DNA of 64,000 nucleotides from CAIXSC01 sp046349915 (GTDB lineage Bacteria > Planctomycetota > Planctomycetia > Pirellulales > Pirellulaceae). The notes under the pieces are model-generated. The model worked only from the letters and a program-made list of their open reading frames with translations. It was not told the DNA's origin and ran no database searches. Both the position numbers and the translations under genes were made by a program. The stretch's first letter is position 1. Each line of letters begins with the position of its first letter. This document shows, piece after piece, positions 7,529 to 16,218 of the stretch. The DNA lies in the NCBI GenBank assembly GCA_046349915.1, contig JAXMBL010000003.1:1364001-1428000 (forward strand), read 5' to 3'.

Positions 7529-9832
7529 ATGGCAGCGCCATTCAGTAAATCACCCGCCGAGTTATTGGCGACGCCCGTACAGTACTTACGCGGCGTGGGG
7601 CCGGACCGCGCGCCGTTCTTTCTGCGTTTGGGACTGCGCAATGTGCGCGACCTGCTGTTTTTCTTCCCGCGGTCGTATGAGGACATGAGCGAACTGCGTC
7701 CCGTCGAGCAGTTGGAAGATGGGACGCCCGCCAGCGTGGTAGGGGTGGTGGAAGAGGTGGAACTGCGTGCGCTCGGGCCCGGTAAGTCCATTCTGGGAGT
7801 CTTGCTGCGCGCGGGGAACGCTTTCGTGCGACTGGTCTATTTCCATCAAGCGTATATGCGGAGCCGGTTCGAGAAGGGCCAGCGAGTGGTCGCGTCGGGC
7901 GTGCCGCGTATGAATGGACTGCGGTGGGAGATCAGTCATCCTCGCTGCCAATGGCTGGAGCCCGGTCAGGCTGCTCCCGAGGGCGTTATCGTGCCGGTGT
8001 ATTCACTGACGGAAGGCTTGACCCAGGCGTACGTGCGACGGATTGTGCATCAGACGGTCGACTCCTATGCCCCGTTGCTCGACGAGACCTTGCCTGGCGA
8101 GTTTCTGGATGCGCAGCGCCTGTGGCCCATCCACGCGGCGTTGCCTCAAATGCATCGCCCCAAATCCCGCGCATCTCTGGACGAAGCTCGACGGCGGTTC
8201 ATCTTCCAGGAGCTACTCGTCATGCAGTTGGCGCTCGCCATGCGCCGACATCGACGGATGACGGGCGCCAAAGCGCCCCCCTTGGCGACCAATGAGCGGA
8301 TCGAGGAACGCATTCGAGCTGTACTGCCGTTCGAGCCAACGGGCGATCAACGAAAGGCGATGAAGGAGATCGCGGAGGATTTGGCTCGAGAAACTCCCAT
8401 GAATCGGCTCCTGCAGGGGGATGTTGGGTCGGGGAAGACGATGGTGGCTCAGTACGCACTGCTCCTCGCGGTCGCTCACGGCTATCAAGGGGCTTTAATG
8501 GCGCCGACGGAAGTCTTGGCTCGCCAGCACGCTCGGACGCTCGAGCGACAGTTGGCTCGAAGTCGCGTCCGCATCGGGTTGCTGACCGGCTCCGTGCCTG
8601 CCGCGGAACGTCGCCGATTGTTGGAACGAGTGGCTGCGGGCGAGGTGGATTTGATCGTCGGCACGCATGCCGTCGTGCACGCGATCGCCCGGTCGGAGAC
8701 GCAGTTCGCTCGCCTTGGGCTGGTGATCATTGACGAACAGCACAAGTTCGGCGTGCGGCAGCGAGCGGTGCTGAAGAGCGCGGGGCTCGCCCCCCACTAT
8801 CTCGTCATGACCGCGACGCCGATCCCTCGCACGGTCTCGATGACGCTGTTCGGCGATCTCGACGTTTCAATCTTGCGTGAAACGCCGCCCGGCAGGCAAC
8901 CGGTCCATACGTATCATGTCGACGAACCAAAACGGGATCGGTGGTGGACGTTTTTTCAGAAGAAGTTGCGCGAGGGGCGACAGGGGTACGTGATCGCGCC
9001 GCGAGTGGACGACGACGAGGCCGCGAATGAGTCGTCGTGGTTGGGGATGGATGATGAGTTGGAAGGCAGAAATAACGACGAGCAAGACTCGGAAGAATCG
9101 CTGGGGCCGATCATTGTGCCAGCCGCCGACGGCGTGTCTCTGTTGGGAGGAAGCGTGGCTCGCGAGGTCGATATGGCTGGCGCGACAACATCGGACGTGG
9201 AGGGGACGTCGCCCGAGCCGCGAGTTCCCGCCAGCGTCGAGAGGCTCTTTAAGTCATTGACCAACGGACCACTCGCCGACTTTCGGTTGGATCTTGTGCA
9301 TGGTCGCATGAGTGCCGCCGACAAAGACCAGGTGATGGAGCGATTTCGCAGCGGCGACACTCAGGTGCTGGTTGCCACCTCGGTGGTGGAAGTGGGAGTG
9401 GATGTCCCGAATGCGACGCTGATGACCATCGAGGATGGAGATCAGTTCGGACTGTCGCAACTGCATCAGCTTCGTGGTCGCGTCAGTCGCGGTAAGCACC
9501 CAGGGTACGTCGGCGTCTTTGCCGAAGCTCGGACCGATGAGGCTCAGCGTCGTCTGGCCGCACTTGTACGTACGAGGGACGGCTTCGAGCTGGCGGAAAC
9601 AGACTTTCGACTACGTGGGCCGGGCGACCTGTTTGGGACTCGCCAGCACGGCTTGCCTCCCTTGCGGATTGCCGACTTGCAGCGTGATGCCGCCGTGGTG
9701 GTGGAGGCTCGGCAAACGGCCCAACAGATCGTGACAAGCGACCCCGAATTGTCCCACCCCGAGTATTCACGGCTCCGACGCATGGTGTTGGTTCGGTATG
9801 GCGAAGCCCTTGATTTGGGAGATGTTGGGTGA
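7529..9832 (+). CDS. recG: ATP-dependent DNA helicase RecG
   Basis: Remodels stalled replication forks and branch-migrates Holliday junctions. The 767-residue protein has the N-terminal wedge/OB domain (to ~250), then helicase motifs: Walker A 'GDVGSGKT' (297-304), motif Ia 'MAPTEVLARQH', DExH box 'DEQH' (402-405), 'MTATPIPRT' (427-435), and the RecG-specific 'VEVGVDVPNA' and 'QLHQLRGRVSRG' late motifs. Between the two helicase lobes (about 493-566) sits a ~70-residue acidic, low-complexity insert that E. coli RecG (693 residues) lacks; it explains most of the extra length. The ATG at 7529 has 'gggggag' before it and matches the usual RecG N-terminus; 24 more codons are open upstream. Confidence 0.96.
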   Translation: MAAPFSKSPAELLATPVQYLRGVGPDRAPFFLRLGLRNVRDLLFFFPRSYEDMSELRPVEQLEDGTPASVVGVVEEVELRALGPGKSILGVLLRAGNAFVRLVYFHQAYMRSRFEKGQRVVASGVPRMNGLRWEISHPRCQWLEPGQAAPEGVIVPVYSLTEGLTQAYVRRIVHQTVDSYAPLLDETLPGEFLDAQRLWPIHAALPQMHRPKSRASLDEARRRFIFQELLVMQLALAMRRHRRMTGAKAPPLATNERIEERIRAVLPFEPTGDQRKAMKEIAEDLARETPMNRLLQGDVGSGKTMVAQYALLLAVAHGYQGALMAPTEVLARQHARTLERQLARSRVRIGLLTGSVPAAERRRLLERVAAGEVDLIVGTHAVVHAIARSETQFARLGLVIIDEQHKFGVRQRAVLKSAGLAPHYLVMTATPIPRTVSMTLFGDLDVSILRETPPGRQPVHTYHVDEPKRDRWWTFFQKKLREGRQGYVIAPRVDDDEAANESSWLGMDDELEGRNNDEQDSEESLGPIIVPAADGVSLLGGSVAREVDMAGATTSDVEGTSPEPRVPASVERLFKSLTNGPLADFRLDLVHGRMSAADKDQVMERFRSGDTQVLVATSVVEVGVDVPNATLMTIEDGDQFGLSQLHQLRGRVSRGKHPGYVGVFAEARTDEAQRRLAALVRTRDGFELAETDFRLRGPGDLFGTRQHGLPPLRIADLQRDAAVVVEARQTAQQIVTSDPELSHPEYSRLRRMVLVRYGEALDLGDVG

Positions 9833-10010
9833 GTTAGCGGGGGGCCAATCGCGACTCGAGATGTCATTTCGCTGGGGTTTAAGGGAATCTCTGACGCCTT
9901 TCACCCGCTCGAAGGGTGGTGTGTCTTGCGTCGTTTGTCGGTGTCGAGTAAACCATCGGTTTGACGACGAGGGCGGGCGAGGGGGAGTTGTGCGGGCGAG
10001 GGGCGTGAAG

Positions 10011-11099
10011 ATGTCACAGTTGAACTTTCAGGCGGGAGTGAGTTTAGGACAATGGAGCGACAGCCAGCGGACGCGAGGTTGGAAAGCGTCTGCGTGGAAA
10101 GCTGCGGTCGGCTGCTCCGTGGCGTGGAGCGGTGCGCGGATCTGCGTCATGGCGCTTGTCACTCTCGCGATGCCCCAAGCGAGCAAGGCCGAAGAGTTAA
10201 CTGTGCCCGAGGCTATGGAGCGGCAAATTGAGCAGTGGGTCAAGCAGCTTGATTCGCCGCGGTTCGTCGAACGGCAAGCAGCCTCCAACAAGCTCCACGA
10301 TGCCCGGCAAGCCGCACTGCCAGCGCTCGAACGAGCCGCCGGTTCTCCCAGTCGCGAGGTTTCGGATCGCGCGGTGGAGGTGCTGAAGCGGCACTTCCGC
10401 GATATGGACGAACGCGTGAAGGGGGCAGCTCGTGAAGTATTGGAACGACTTGCCGCCAGCGACTCGACTCGAGTTGCCATCGCCGCGCGTGAGGTGCTTT
10501 CGCCCAAGCGGCCGATCGACAATCCGTTGGCCGCGCCTCCGCGAGTGGCGCCGCGAGTTCGCGTAGTGGCTGGCCAGCCTCAAGTCGCTCAGGCGCAAAT
10601 TCAAATTCAAGCGGGGAATGGCCGCAATGGTAGGCGAGTTTCCGTGCGTCGAGGGCCCGACGGCAAGTTTACTGAGGTCGAAGAAGGGGGACGCATCATT
10701 CGAGTCAATGAGTCGAATGAGGGAGGGATCAAGGTTGAAATCGTCGAGACCAAGGACGGCAAACAGGAGACACGTAAGTTTGAAGGGAAGAATCTCGACG
10801 AGTTGAAGAAGAATCATCCGGAGGCGCACAAGGCTTATGAAGAGGCGGGGAAGAACATGCCCCAATTCAACATCCAGATTGCGCCCGGAATTCAGTTGCC
10901 AGGCGGGCCCGGTGGCGGCGCACCTCGAATCGGCGTGCCCAACATGCCACAGCTTCCGGGCATTCGACGTGCATTGCCAGCCCGCCCACTGCCGAATGCG
11001 AATCCCGCAGTGCCAATGAACCCAGCCGACGCAGCCAAACCAGCTGAACCAGCGAAGCCAGCTGAGCCGGCCAAGGGAGGCAATGCGGCGGGGACATAG
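10011..11099 (+). CDS. Exported HEAT-repeat-like protein with Pro/Ala-rich tail
   Basis: A 362-residue protein of unknown function. A long basic leader is followed by a hydrophobic segment ('ICVMALVTLAM') and an Ala-x-Ala-type site ('ASKAEE'), indicating export. Residues ~70-160 are amphipathic helical repeats ('LDSPRFVERQAASNKL', 'ALPALERAAGSPSREVSDRAVEVL') like those of planctomycete HEAT-repeat proteins. A charged middle region (~200-290) follows, and the end is a low-complexity Gly/Pro tail with repeated 'AKPAEP' units. HEAT-like repeats usually bind proteins. The start at 10011 was preferred because the upstream 71 codons overlap recG and look non-coding. It converges on the glycosyltransferase operon across a repeat array. 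Confidence 0.65.
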   Translation: MSQLNFQAGVSLGQWSDSQRTRGWKASAWKAAVGCSVAWSGARICVMALVTLAMPQASKAEELTVPEAMERQIEQWVKQLDSPRFVERQAASNKLHDARQAALPALERAAGSPSREVSDRAVEVLKRHFRDMDERVKGAAREVLERLAASDSTRVAIAAREVLSPKRPIDNPLAAPPRVAPRVRVVAGQPQVAQAQIQIQAGNGRNGRRVSVRRGPDGKFTEVEEGGRIIRVNESNEGGIKVEIVETKDGKQETRKFEGKNLDELKKNHPEAHKAYEEAGKNMPQFNIQIAPGIQLPGGPGGGAPRIGVPNMPQLPGIRRALPARPLPNANPAVPMNPADAAKPAEPAKPAEPAKGGNAAGT

Positions 11100-11141
11100 T
11101 TAAACAACGCCAGGTTTGCCACGGTGAACCACGGAAGGTGT

Positions 11142-12235
11142 CGACCACGAATCGCGCGAATACCACGAATCCAGACAGAGGGAGGGGGAATCAGCTGCGA
11201 GGGATTGCAGTCGCGCGGCTCGTCCCCCTGTCAAGCAGCCAGGGGCTGGTCGCGTACCACATCTGTGGCACTGACCACTCATTCATTCGTTCGATTCGTG
11301 TGATTCGTGGTCCCCTCATCACGGACTGGCGTGCTGCCAAGTTCGCCAAGGAGCGCCACGAAAAGTGGTGGACCACGAATCGCGCGAAGGCCACGAATCC
11401 AGACAGAGGGAGGGGGAATCAGTTGGCACTCGTCCCCCTTGTCACCCACTCACCACGTTCATTCATTCATTCGTTCGATTCGTGTGATTCGTGGTCCCCT
11501 CATCACGGACTGGCGCGCGGCCAAGTTCGCCAAGGAGAGCCACGAAAAGTGGTGGACCACGAATCGCGCGAAGGCCACGAATCCAGACGGAGGGAGGGGG
11601 AATCAGTTGCGAGGGATTGCAGTCGCACGGCTCGTCCCCCTTGTCAAGCAGCCAGGGGCCGGTCGCGTACCACGTCTGTGGCACTGACCACTCATTCATT
11701 CGTTCGATTCGAGCGATTCGTGGTCCCCTCATCACAGACTGGCGCGCGGCCAAGTTCGCCAAGCAGAGCCACCCAAGCGCGAATGCCACGAATCCAGACA
11801 GAGGGAGGGGGAATCAGTTGCGAGGGATTTCGATTCGAGCGCCAATCGGAGCGCGCACGGCTCGTCCCCCTTGTCAAGCAGCCACGAAAAGCGAGAGCCA
11901 CGAAAAGTGGTGGACCACGAATTGCCACGAATCCAGACGGATCGCGTCAAGAAGGCCGCGTACCACGAATCCAGATTCGTTCGAGCGATTCGTGGTCCCC
12001 TCATCACAGACTGGCGCGCGGCCAAGTTCGCCAAGGAGAGCCACGAAAGGTGATTGACCACGAATCGCGCGAATGCCACGAATCCAGACGGAGGGAGGGG
12101 GAATCAGTTGCGAGGGATTGCAGTCGCACGGCTCGTCCCCCTCTCAAGCAGCCAGGGACCGGTCGCGTACCACGTCGGTAACTCTGACCACTCATTCGTT
12201 CGATTCGAGCGATTCGTGGTCCCCTCATAACGGGC
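11142..12235. repeat. Imperfect tandem array, six units, CCACGAAT/ATTCGTGG family
   Basis: The stretch between two convergent genes is filled by about six related units beginning with 'gaccacgaatcgcgcgaa' or a variant (near 11142, 11371, 11555, 11776, 11914 and 12057), spaced 138-229 bases. A full unit carries 'gagggagggggaatcagttg', a 'gctcgtcccccttgtcaagcagccagggg' block, 'cactcattc', 'gattcgtggtcccctcat' and 'ggccaagttcgccaaggag'. Several units are internally deleted. CCACGAAT at one end and ATTCGTGG at the other make each unit's ends inversely repeated. Overlapping ORFs on both strands here are by-products of the repeats. The same octamers recur in the array at 57638-58515. Confidence 0.85.
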
Positions 12236-12270
12236 TGGATCAAAACCAGCCTGGCTACGACGGGCGCCGG

Positions 12271-13878
12271 CTAATTGTTGACAGGCGGTTTCGGCGATGC
12301 CTGAGGTTTGCTCGTCTGCCACGACAATTCCACCAAAGTGACGCCGCCGAACGATTCGATCTTCTGAATGCGCGGTGTTCGTCGTGCGTCTCGCAATTCG
12401 CGGTTGAGTTGCCGGACGATGTAGCGAGCTAAATTCTCGTCGCCGCGGGCGATGAGCCATGCGCCCGATGACTCGCCAAGCTGCTGTCGACTACGTGCAG
12501 TTAGTCGTGGTTGTGTGAGCGTTGGCAGAGGGATGATTGGGGTTGAGCGGTCATCCAGTCGATAGAGCGATTCGAGTGGAAAGCGACAGAATTCGACGAG
12601 TGTTTTGCTAGGGCGAGGGGTTTCGTCGGTGGGGGCGAGTCGACGATCCTCGACGAGTGCGGGACAGAGAAGAACAGGGCGAGTGCTCTCGGCGCGGCTC
12701 TCATTGATCCTCGCCACCAACTTGTCCCACGACTCGGTGCGTTCCGCGGGCCAGCCCGCTCCACGTCGCCATTGCGATAACCCGGGATGTTCGAAGGTCG
12801 CGAGCGCCACGACGGTGAACAAGAACATGACTCGCCCCAGTTGATGGGGAAGTATGGCCAACGCGATGGCGGCAACGAGGGGGACGAGCGTCATGGCGCC
12901 GATGAGATAGCGATACCGCAGGAGTTGAGCGATGCCGAAGTGAGTGGCGAGCAGTGCGGCGAGGCAGGGAATGGTGATCCACAGGACGAGCCGCAGAGTA
13001 GGCTCGAACTTGGGTGGTTGAAATAGAGGGCGTCTTCGCTGGAACCAACGCAAGGCGAGACTTGTGATCAGCACAACCGCCGGTGCGGCGAGTTGCAAGT
13101 ACCAGGGAACGATGCTGGTCAGAGTGTCTGCAGCCAGTGTTTGAGACCAATCGTCTCGATGCTGAGCAATCGTCCGCAGGTGGGCCGCGGCGGGGATGCA
13201 TGCGATTGCGACGAGTGCGTATTCGAAGATTCTCCGTCGCAGCAGAGCCGAGTCGCGACGCACGGCCACCGCGTCGAAGATCAGTTCGGCGACCAACAGC
13301 AACGCCGTGGTGTAGTGGAGATAGAACAGGGCGACTCCCGACCCAATCCAGGCCGTGGAACTGATGCCGCCGGGGATGGCGATGGTCTTCCGTGCCGCGT
13401 CGTGCGCTGAGTTGACATCTCGATAGAGCCACGCGGCGAAATGCAGGAGTGCGAAGCACTGCACGCAGGCGTAAGCACGAGCCTCGACGCCGTAAAACGC
13501 GAAGCGGCTGTCGAGCGCGGCGAGTAATGCGGCGGCGAGCGCGGCGAGTGAACTGCCTGTGACTCGACGAGCGATTTCGTAGAGCAACGGCAGGACGGCG
13601 AGTCCCGCGATAATCGACGGGAGTCGCAAGGCGATCGCCGAAGTGTGCCAGCGAGTTGTCAGCCAGGGAAGGTAGAACCACAGCGACGACTGGTTGCCCG
13701 CCCACGCATGATCGGGCAAATCGTCGAGTCCATGAATGACGACCCACCCCGTATGCAGTTCATCGATCCACAGCGGCTCGCCCAACTGCGGCACTCGCAG
13801 CGCGAATGCCAGGAGCAGGACGCCGATCAAGCAGGCGAGGTCGAACCGTGACCAGGGGGGCGAACTAACCGTCGACAT
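12271..13878 (-). CDS. GT39-like polytopic glycosyltransferase (ArnT/PMT superfamily)
   Basis: A 535-residue membrane protein with about ten hydrophobic segments. The N-terminus shows the lipid-phosphate-sugar glycosyltransferase pattern: a first helix followed by 'PLWIDELHTGWV', with the acidic 'DE' that is catalytic in the GT-C fold, then a second acidic loop near 'YGVEARAYA'. Family members move a sugar from an undecaprenyl- or dolichyl-phosphate carrier to lipid, protein or glycan on the outer side of the cytoplasmic membrane. The C-terminal ~200 residues are soluble. Its ATG lies inside the end of the ExeA-like gene (14-base overlap), so it is translated from the same message. Acceptor and sugar cannot be told. 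Confidence 0.75.
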   Translation of the reverse strand: MSTVSSPPWSRFDLACLIGVLLLAFALRVPQLGEPLWIDELHTGWVVIHGLDDLPDHAWAGNQSSLWFYLPWLTTRWHTSAIALRLPSIIAGLAVLPLLYEIARRVTGSSLAALAAALLAALDSRFAFYGVEARAYACVQCFALLHFAAWLYRDVNSAHDAARKTIAIPGGISSTAWIGSGVALFYLHYTTALLLVAELIFDAVAVRRDSALLRRRIFEYALVAIACIPAAAHLRTIAQHRDDWSQTLAADTLTSIVPWYLQLAAPAVVLITSLALRWFQRRRPLFQPPKFEPTLRLVLWITIPCLAALLATHFGIAQLLRYRYLIGAMTLVPLVAAIALAILPHQLGRVMFLFTVVALATFEHPGLSQWRRGAGWPAERTESWDKLVARINESRAESTRPVLLCPALVEDRRLAPTDETPRPSKTLVEFCRFPLESLYRLDDRSTPIIPLPTLTQPRLTARSRQQLGESSGAWLIARGDENLARYIVRQLNRELRDARRTPRIQKIESFGGVTLVELSWQTSKPQASPKPPVNN

Positions 13879-14686
13879 TCTTCACGAGCAATTCATCGGC
13901 CACGGATTCGATTTGGGCGGGGCCGATTACCGGCAGTTCTTCGGCGAAGCCGACCAGGAGAGCGAGATCCGCCAGTCGGTTGATGCGCCTCGGCACGCCT
14001 CGGCTGGCGTCATGCAACGCCTCGAGCGCGGCGATGGTGAAGATGTGGCGTGCGGCGCCCGCGGCATGCAGTCGATGGCTCACATAGGCCATGGTCTGTT
14101 CCAGCGTAAATCGCGGGAGCAGGCATTTGACATCGATGCGATCGTCGAATTCGGGAAGACGCTGGAGCGTGGAGAGTAGCGGAGCCAGTCCCACGAGCAG
14201 CAGCGTGCAGGTCGGCCGACCTTGATGTTGAAAATTGAGCAGCAACCTGAGTGTTTCGAGCGTATCGGGATCACGGATCAAATGCGCTTCATCCAGGATC
14301 AGGACGGCGTGCCCCCCACGCTCGGCGTTGTCCATCAAGGCGGCTCGCAGGCGACGCACGCTCTGTTCCACGGTCGGTTCCTGCTCAGAGTAGTCGCCCG
14401 TTAACTCGCCCGCGAGGAAGGCGAGCAATTGGTCGGCGGGCATTTGCGGAAACACGACGTGAATCAGCGGTCCCGAGGATTCGGGCAGTTGAGCCGCGAG
14501 TTGTTGGGCGATGAGCGTTTTGCCGATGCCCGAGGGGCCCACTAAAAGGGCGGCGGAGAACCGATTCTCGATCGCATAGCGGAGGCGAAGCAGCGCTCCT
14601 TGGTGCAATTCGCTGGGGTAGTAGTTTCGTCCGTCGATCGCCGATTCGAAGGGACGGGCGCGGAGTTGCCAGTGGGCTTCGTACAT
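13865..14686 (-). CDS. ExeA/MshM-like AAA ATPase
   Basis: A 273-residue ATPase of the ExeA/general-secretion AAA family. It begins with the family signature 'MYEAHWQLRARPFE' and 'YYPSELHQGALLRLRYAIE', followed by Walker A 'GPSGIGKT' (50-57), Walker B 'HAVLILDEAHLI' (~129-140), a sensor segment and a C-terminal winged-helix-like end with 'GVPRRINRLADLAL'. Family members energise assembly of secretion or polysaccharide machinery, and in exosortase/EPS loci one of them sits beside a CpsD-like ATPase, as here. It has no transmembrane or peptidoglycan-binding domain of its own. The CpsD-like gene ends 29 bases upstream, and the stop overlaps the glycosyltransferase start. Confidence 0.85.
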   Translation of the reverse strand: MYEAHWQLRARPFESAIDGRNYYPSELHQGALLRLRYAIENRFSAALLVGPSGIGKTLIAQQLAAQLPESSGPLIHVVFPQMPADQLLAFLAGELTGDYSEQEPTVEQSVRRLRAALMDNAERGGHAVLILDEAHLIRDPDTLETLRLLLNFQHQGRPTCTLLLVGLAPLLSTLQRLPEFDDRIDVKCLLPRFTLEQTMAYVSHRLHAAGAARHIFTIAALEALHDASRGVPRRINRLADLALLVGFAEELPVIGPAQIESVADELLVKNVDG

Positions 14687-14715
14687 AGTGTCTCTCCCAA
14701 GCGAAAAGAGGCGAT

Positions 14716-16218
14716 TTACGGTTGTTCTTCCGCGATCGTTTCGTTGAAGTTGTCGACGACGCCGACGATCGGCAGGCCCGCCTGATGGAGTTCACGGGCG
14801 ATCAGCAACACCTGGTCGGCGCCGGTAATGCGCACGTCTCGCAAGAGAATCGTGCCATCTAGCGGACCATCGCTGCCGCCCTGAAGTCCTCGACGCAGCA
14901 CTTCGGTCAACGGCCCCAAGTCCAAAACGATCAAGTCGAAATGGGGACGCAACGACTGAAATAACTCCAAGATTTCTGGCGAAGACCAATCGAGCGGCGA
15001 CTGGCGATCGGGGGCGCCCAAGGGAAAAACGGTTAAATGATCGGATACCGAGTGCACGGCGGCTTCGTCCAGCGATGCGCCTTGGAAGACGCAGTCGGTC
15101 CAGTCGGCGGCGATTTGCGTCTCGAGAGAGGCGGAGAGTCGCGGGTTGTCGAGGTCGGCGTCGAGCAACGCAACTCGACGGCCCGAATCGGCGGCCGACC
15201 GCGCCAGGCTGGCCGCGACGGTCGAGCGTCCTTCGCGTCGAATCAAACTGGTGACGCCGATGACGCGCGGCATGACGCCATGGGGGGACTGCCAGCGTTC
15301 GACCGCTCGCCAGAGCGCTCGCCCCGTGCAGTCTTTCATTTGCTCGCACGCCTCCGTCCACGGCAACTCGTCGACTTCCCATGCCGGCGCGAATGCCGCT
15401 CGTTGGAGTGCGGTCTTCTGGGACGCGGTCTTCTGGGACGCGGTTGGCGGCGAGGGCTCCGCGGTTGCCGGCGGCTCGAGGGGCGTCGCGGGCAATGCAG
15501 CCGTGTTGCGAGCCTGCGGTGTCGGTGGCAGGAAGTGCGGCGGCGCTACGCTCGTCGAGGGAGGAATTGCGGGCGACAAGGGAGGAGCAGCGTGGCTGGA
15601 GGGCAAGTGTCCCGGCGGCGGGAAACTTGTCGGGGCGTAATTTGTCGGGGCGAAACTGGACGGCGCGTAATTTGACGGTGCGTGTCCGAGTGGTAGATGC
15701 GGAGGAGGCGCGGGACTTGCAAAAGTCGGCTGGCCTGGGAGTTGGCTTGGCGACGCGGGATGGGGCGCGTAAGGGGACTGCGTGGGAGGGGAGGTCGGTA
15801 CGGCGGGCGCGTACGGCGAGCGGTGATGCGGGGCGGCCGGTTCGTAAGCCCCCGAGTTCCCCGCCGAGTGGTAGCTGGCTGAAGGAGGATAAGCGGCCGA
15901 AGACGCGACATCGGACAGCGTCGCCCCGTAGGCGCCTGGGTGTGTGAGTGGCAGCGATGTGCGTGCTTCTATTCCCTGAGCAAAAGGTTGTACGCTGTTG
16001 GCGTGATGTTGCGGAACGGTCGCACTGTTCGGCGCCAAATGCAATTGCGGTTGGGCCGCGGCGATGTGCGACTGGACCGCCTGCGGTGGAACGGAGTGAA
16101 CGGCTCCTTGCACCGGCATGGATGACGTTCGCGACTCGCCGCCAGATATGTGCGGAGGAGCCGTCGCCGGGCGGTCGCGATGGTACGCACGAAGGAACGC
16201 GTTATTCAAAGTGGTCAT
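14716..16218 (-). CDS. CpsD/Wzc-like ATPase with disordered Pro-rich N-terminus
   Basis: A 500-residue protein. Residues 1-275 are low-complexity, rich in Pro, Ser, Ala and His, with near-repeats of 'NYAPTSFAP'. Residues ~315-500 are the MinD/CpsD fold of bacterial tyrosine kinases that control polysaccharide chain length: Walker A region 'GVTSLIRREGRST' (321-333), Walker A' 'VALLDADLDNPRL' (349-361) and Walker B 'FDLIVLDLGPL'. The usual invariant Lys of the first loop (GK-S/T) is Arg331, and I see no C-terminal tyrosine cluster, so kinase activity is doubtful. The start overlaps the previous stop in ATGA, so it is translationally coupled to the membrane protein upstream, which may be its activator in place of a Wzz-domain partner. 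Confidence 0.8.
   Translation of the reverse strand: MTTLNNAFLRAYHRDRPATAPPHISGGESRTSSMPVQGAVHSVPPQAVQSHIAAAQPQLHLAPNSATVPQHHANSVQPFAQGIEARTSLPLTHPGAYGATLSDVASSAAYPPSASYHSAGNSGAYEPAAPHHRSPYAPAVPTSPPTQSPYAPHPASPSQLPGQPTFASPAPPPHLPLGHAPSNYAPSSFAPTNYAPTSFPPPGHLPSSHAAPPLSPAIPPSTSVAPPHFLPPTPQARNTAALPATPLEPPATAEPSPPTASQKTASQKTALQRAAFAPAWEVDELPWTEACEQMKDCTGRALWRAVERWQSPHGVMPRVIGVTSLIRREGRSTVAASLARSAADSGRRVALLDADLDNPRLSASLETQIAADWTDCVFQGASLDEAAVHSVSDHLTVFPLGAPDRQSPLDWSSPEILELFQSLRPHFDLIVLDLGPLTEVLRRGLQGGSDGPLDGTILLRDVRITGADQVLLIARELHQAGLPIVGVVDNFNETIAEEQP

Noticed and set aside
11138..12460. 347-codon plus-strand frame and several minus-strand frames in the repeat array
   Set aside because: The translations are repeats of the array itself with no domain and mixed frames.
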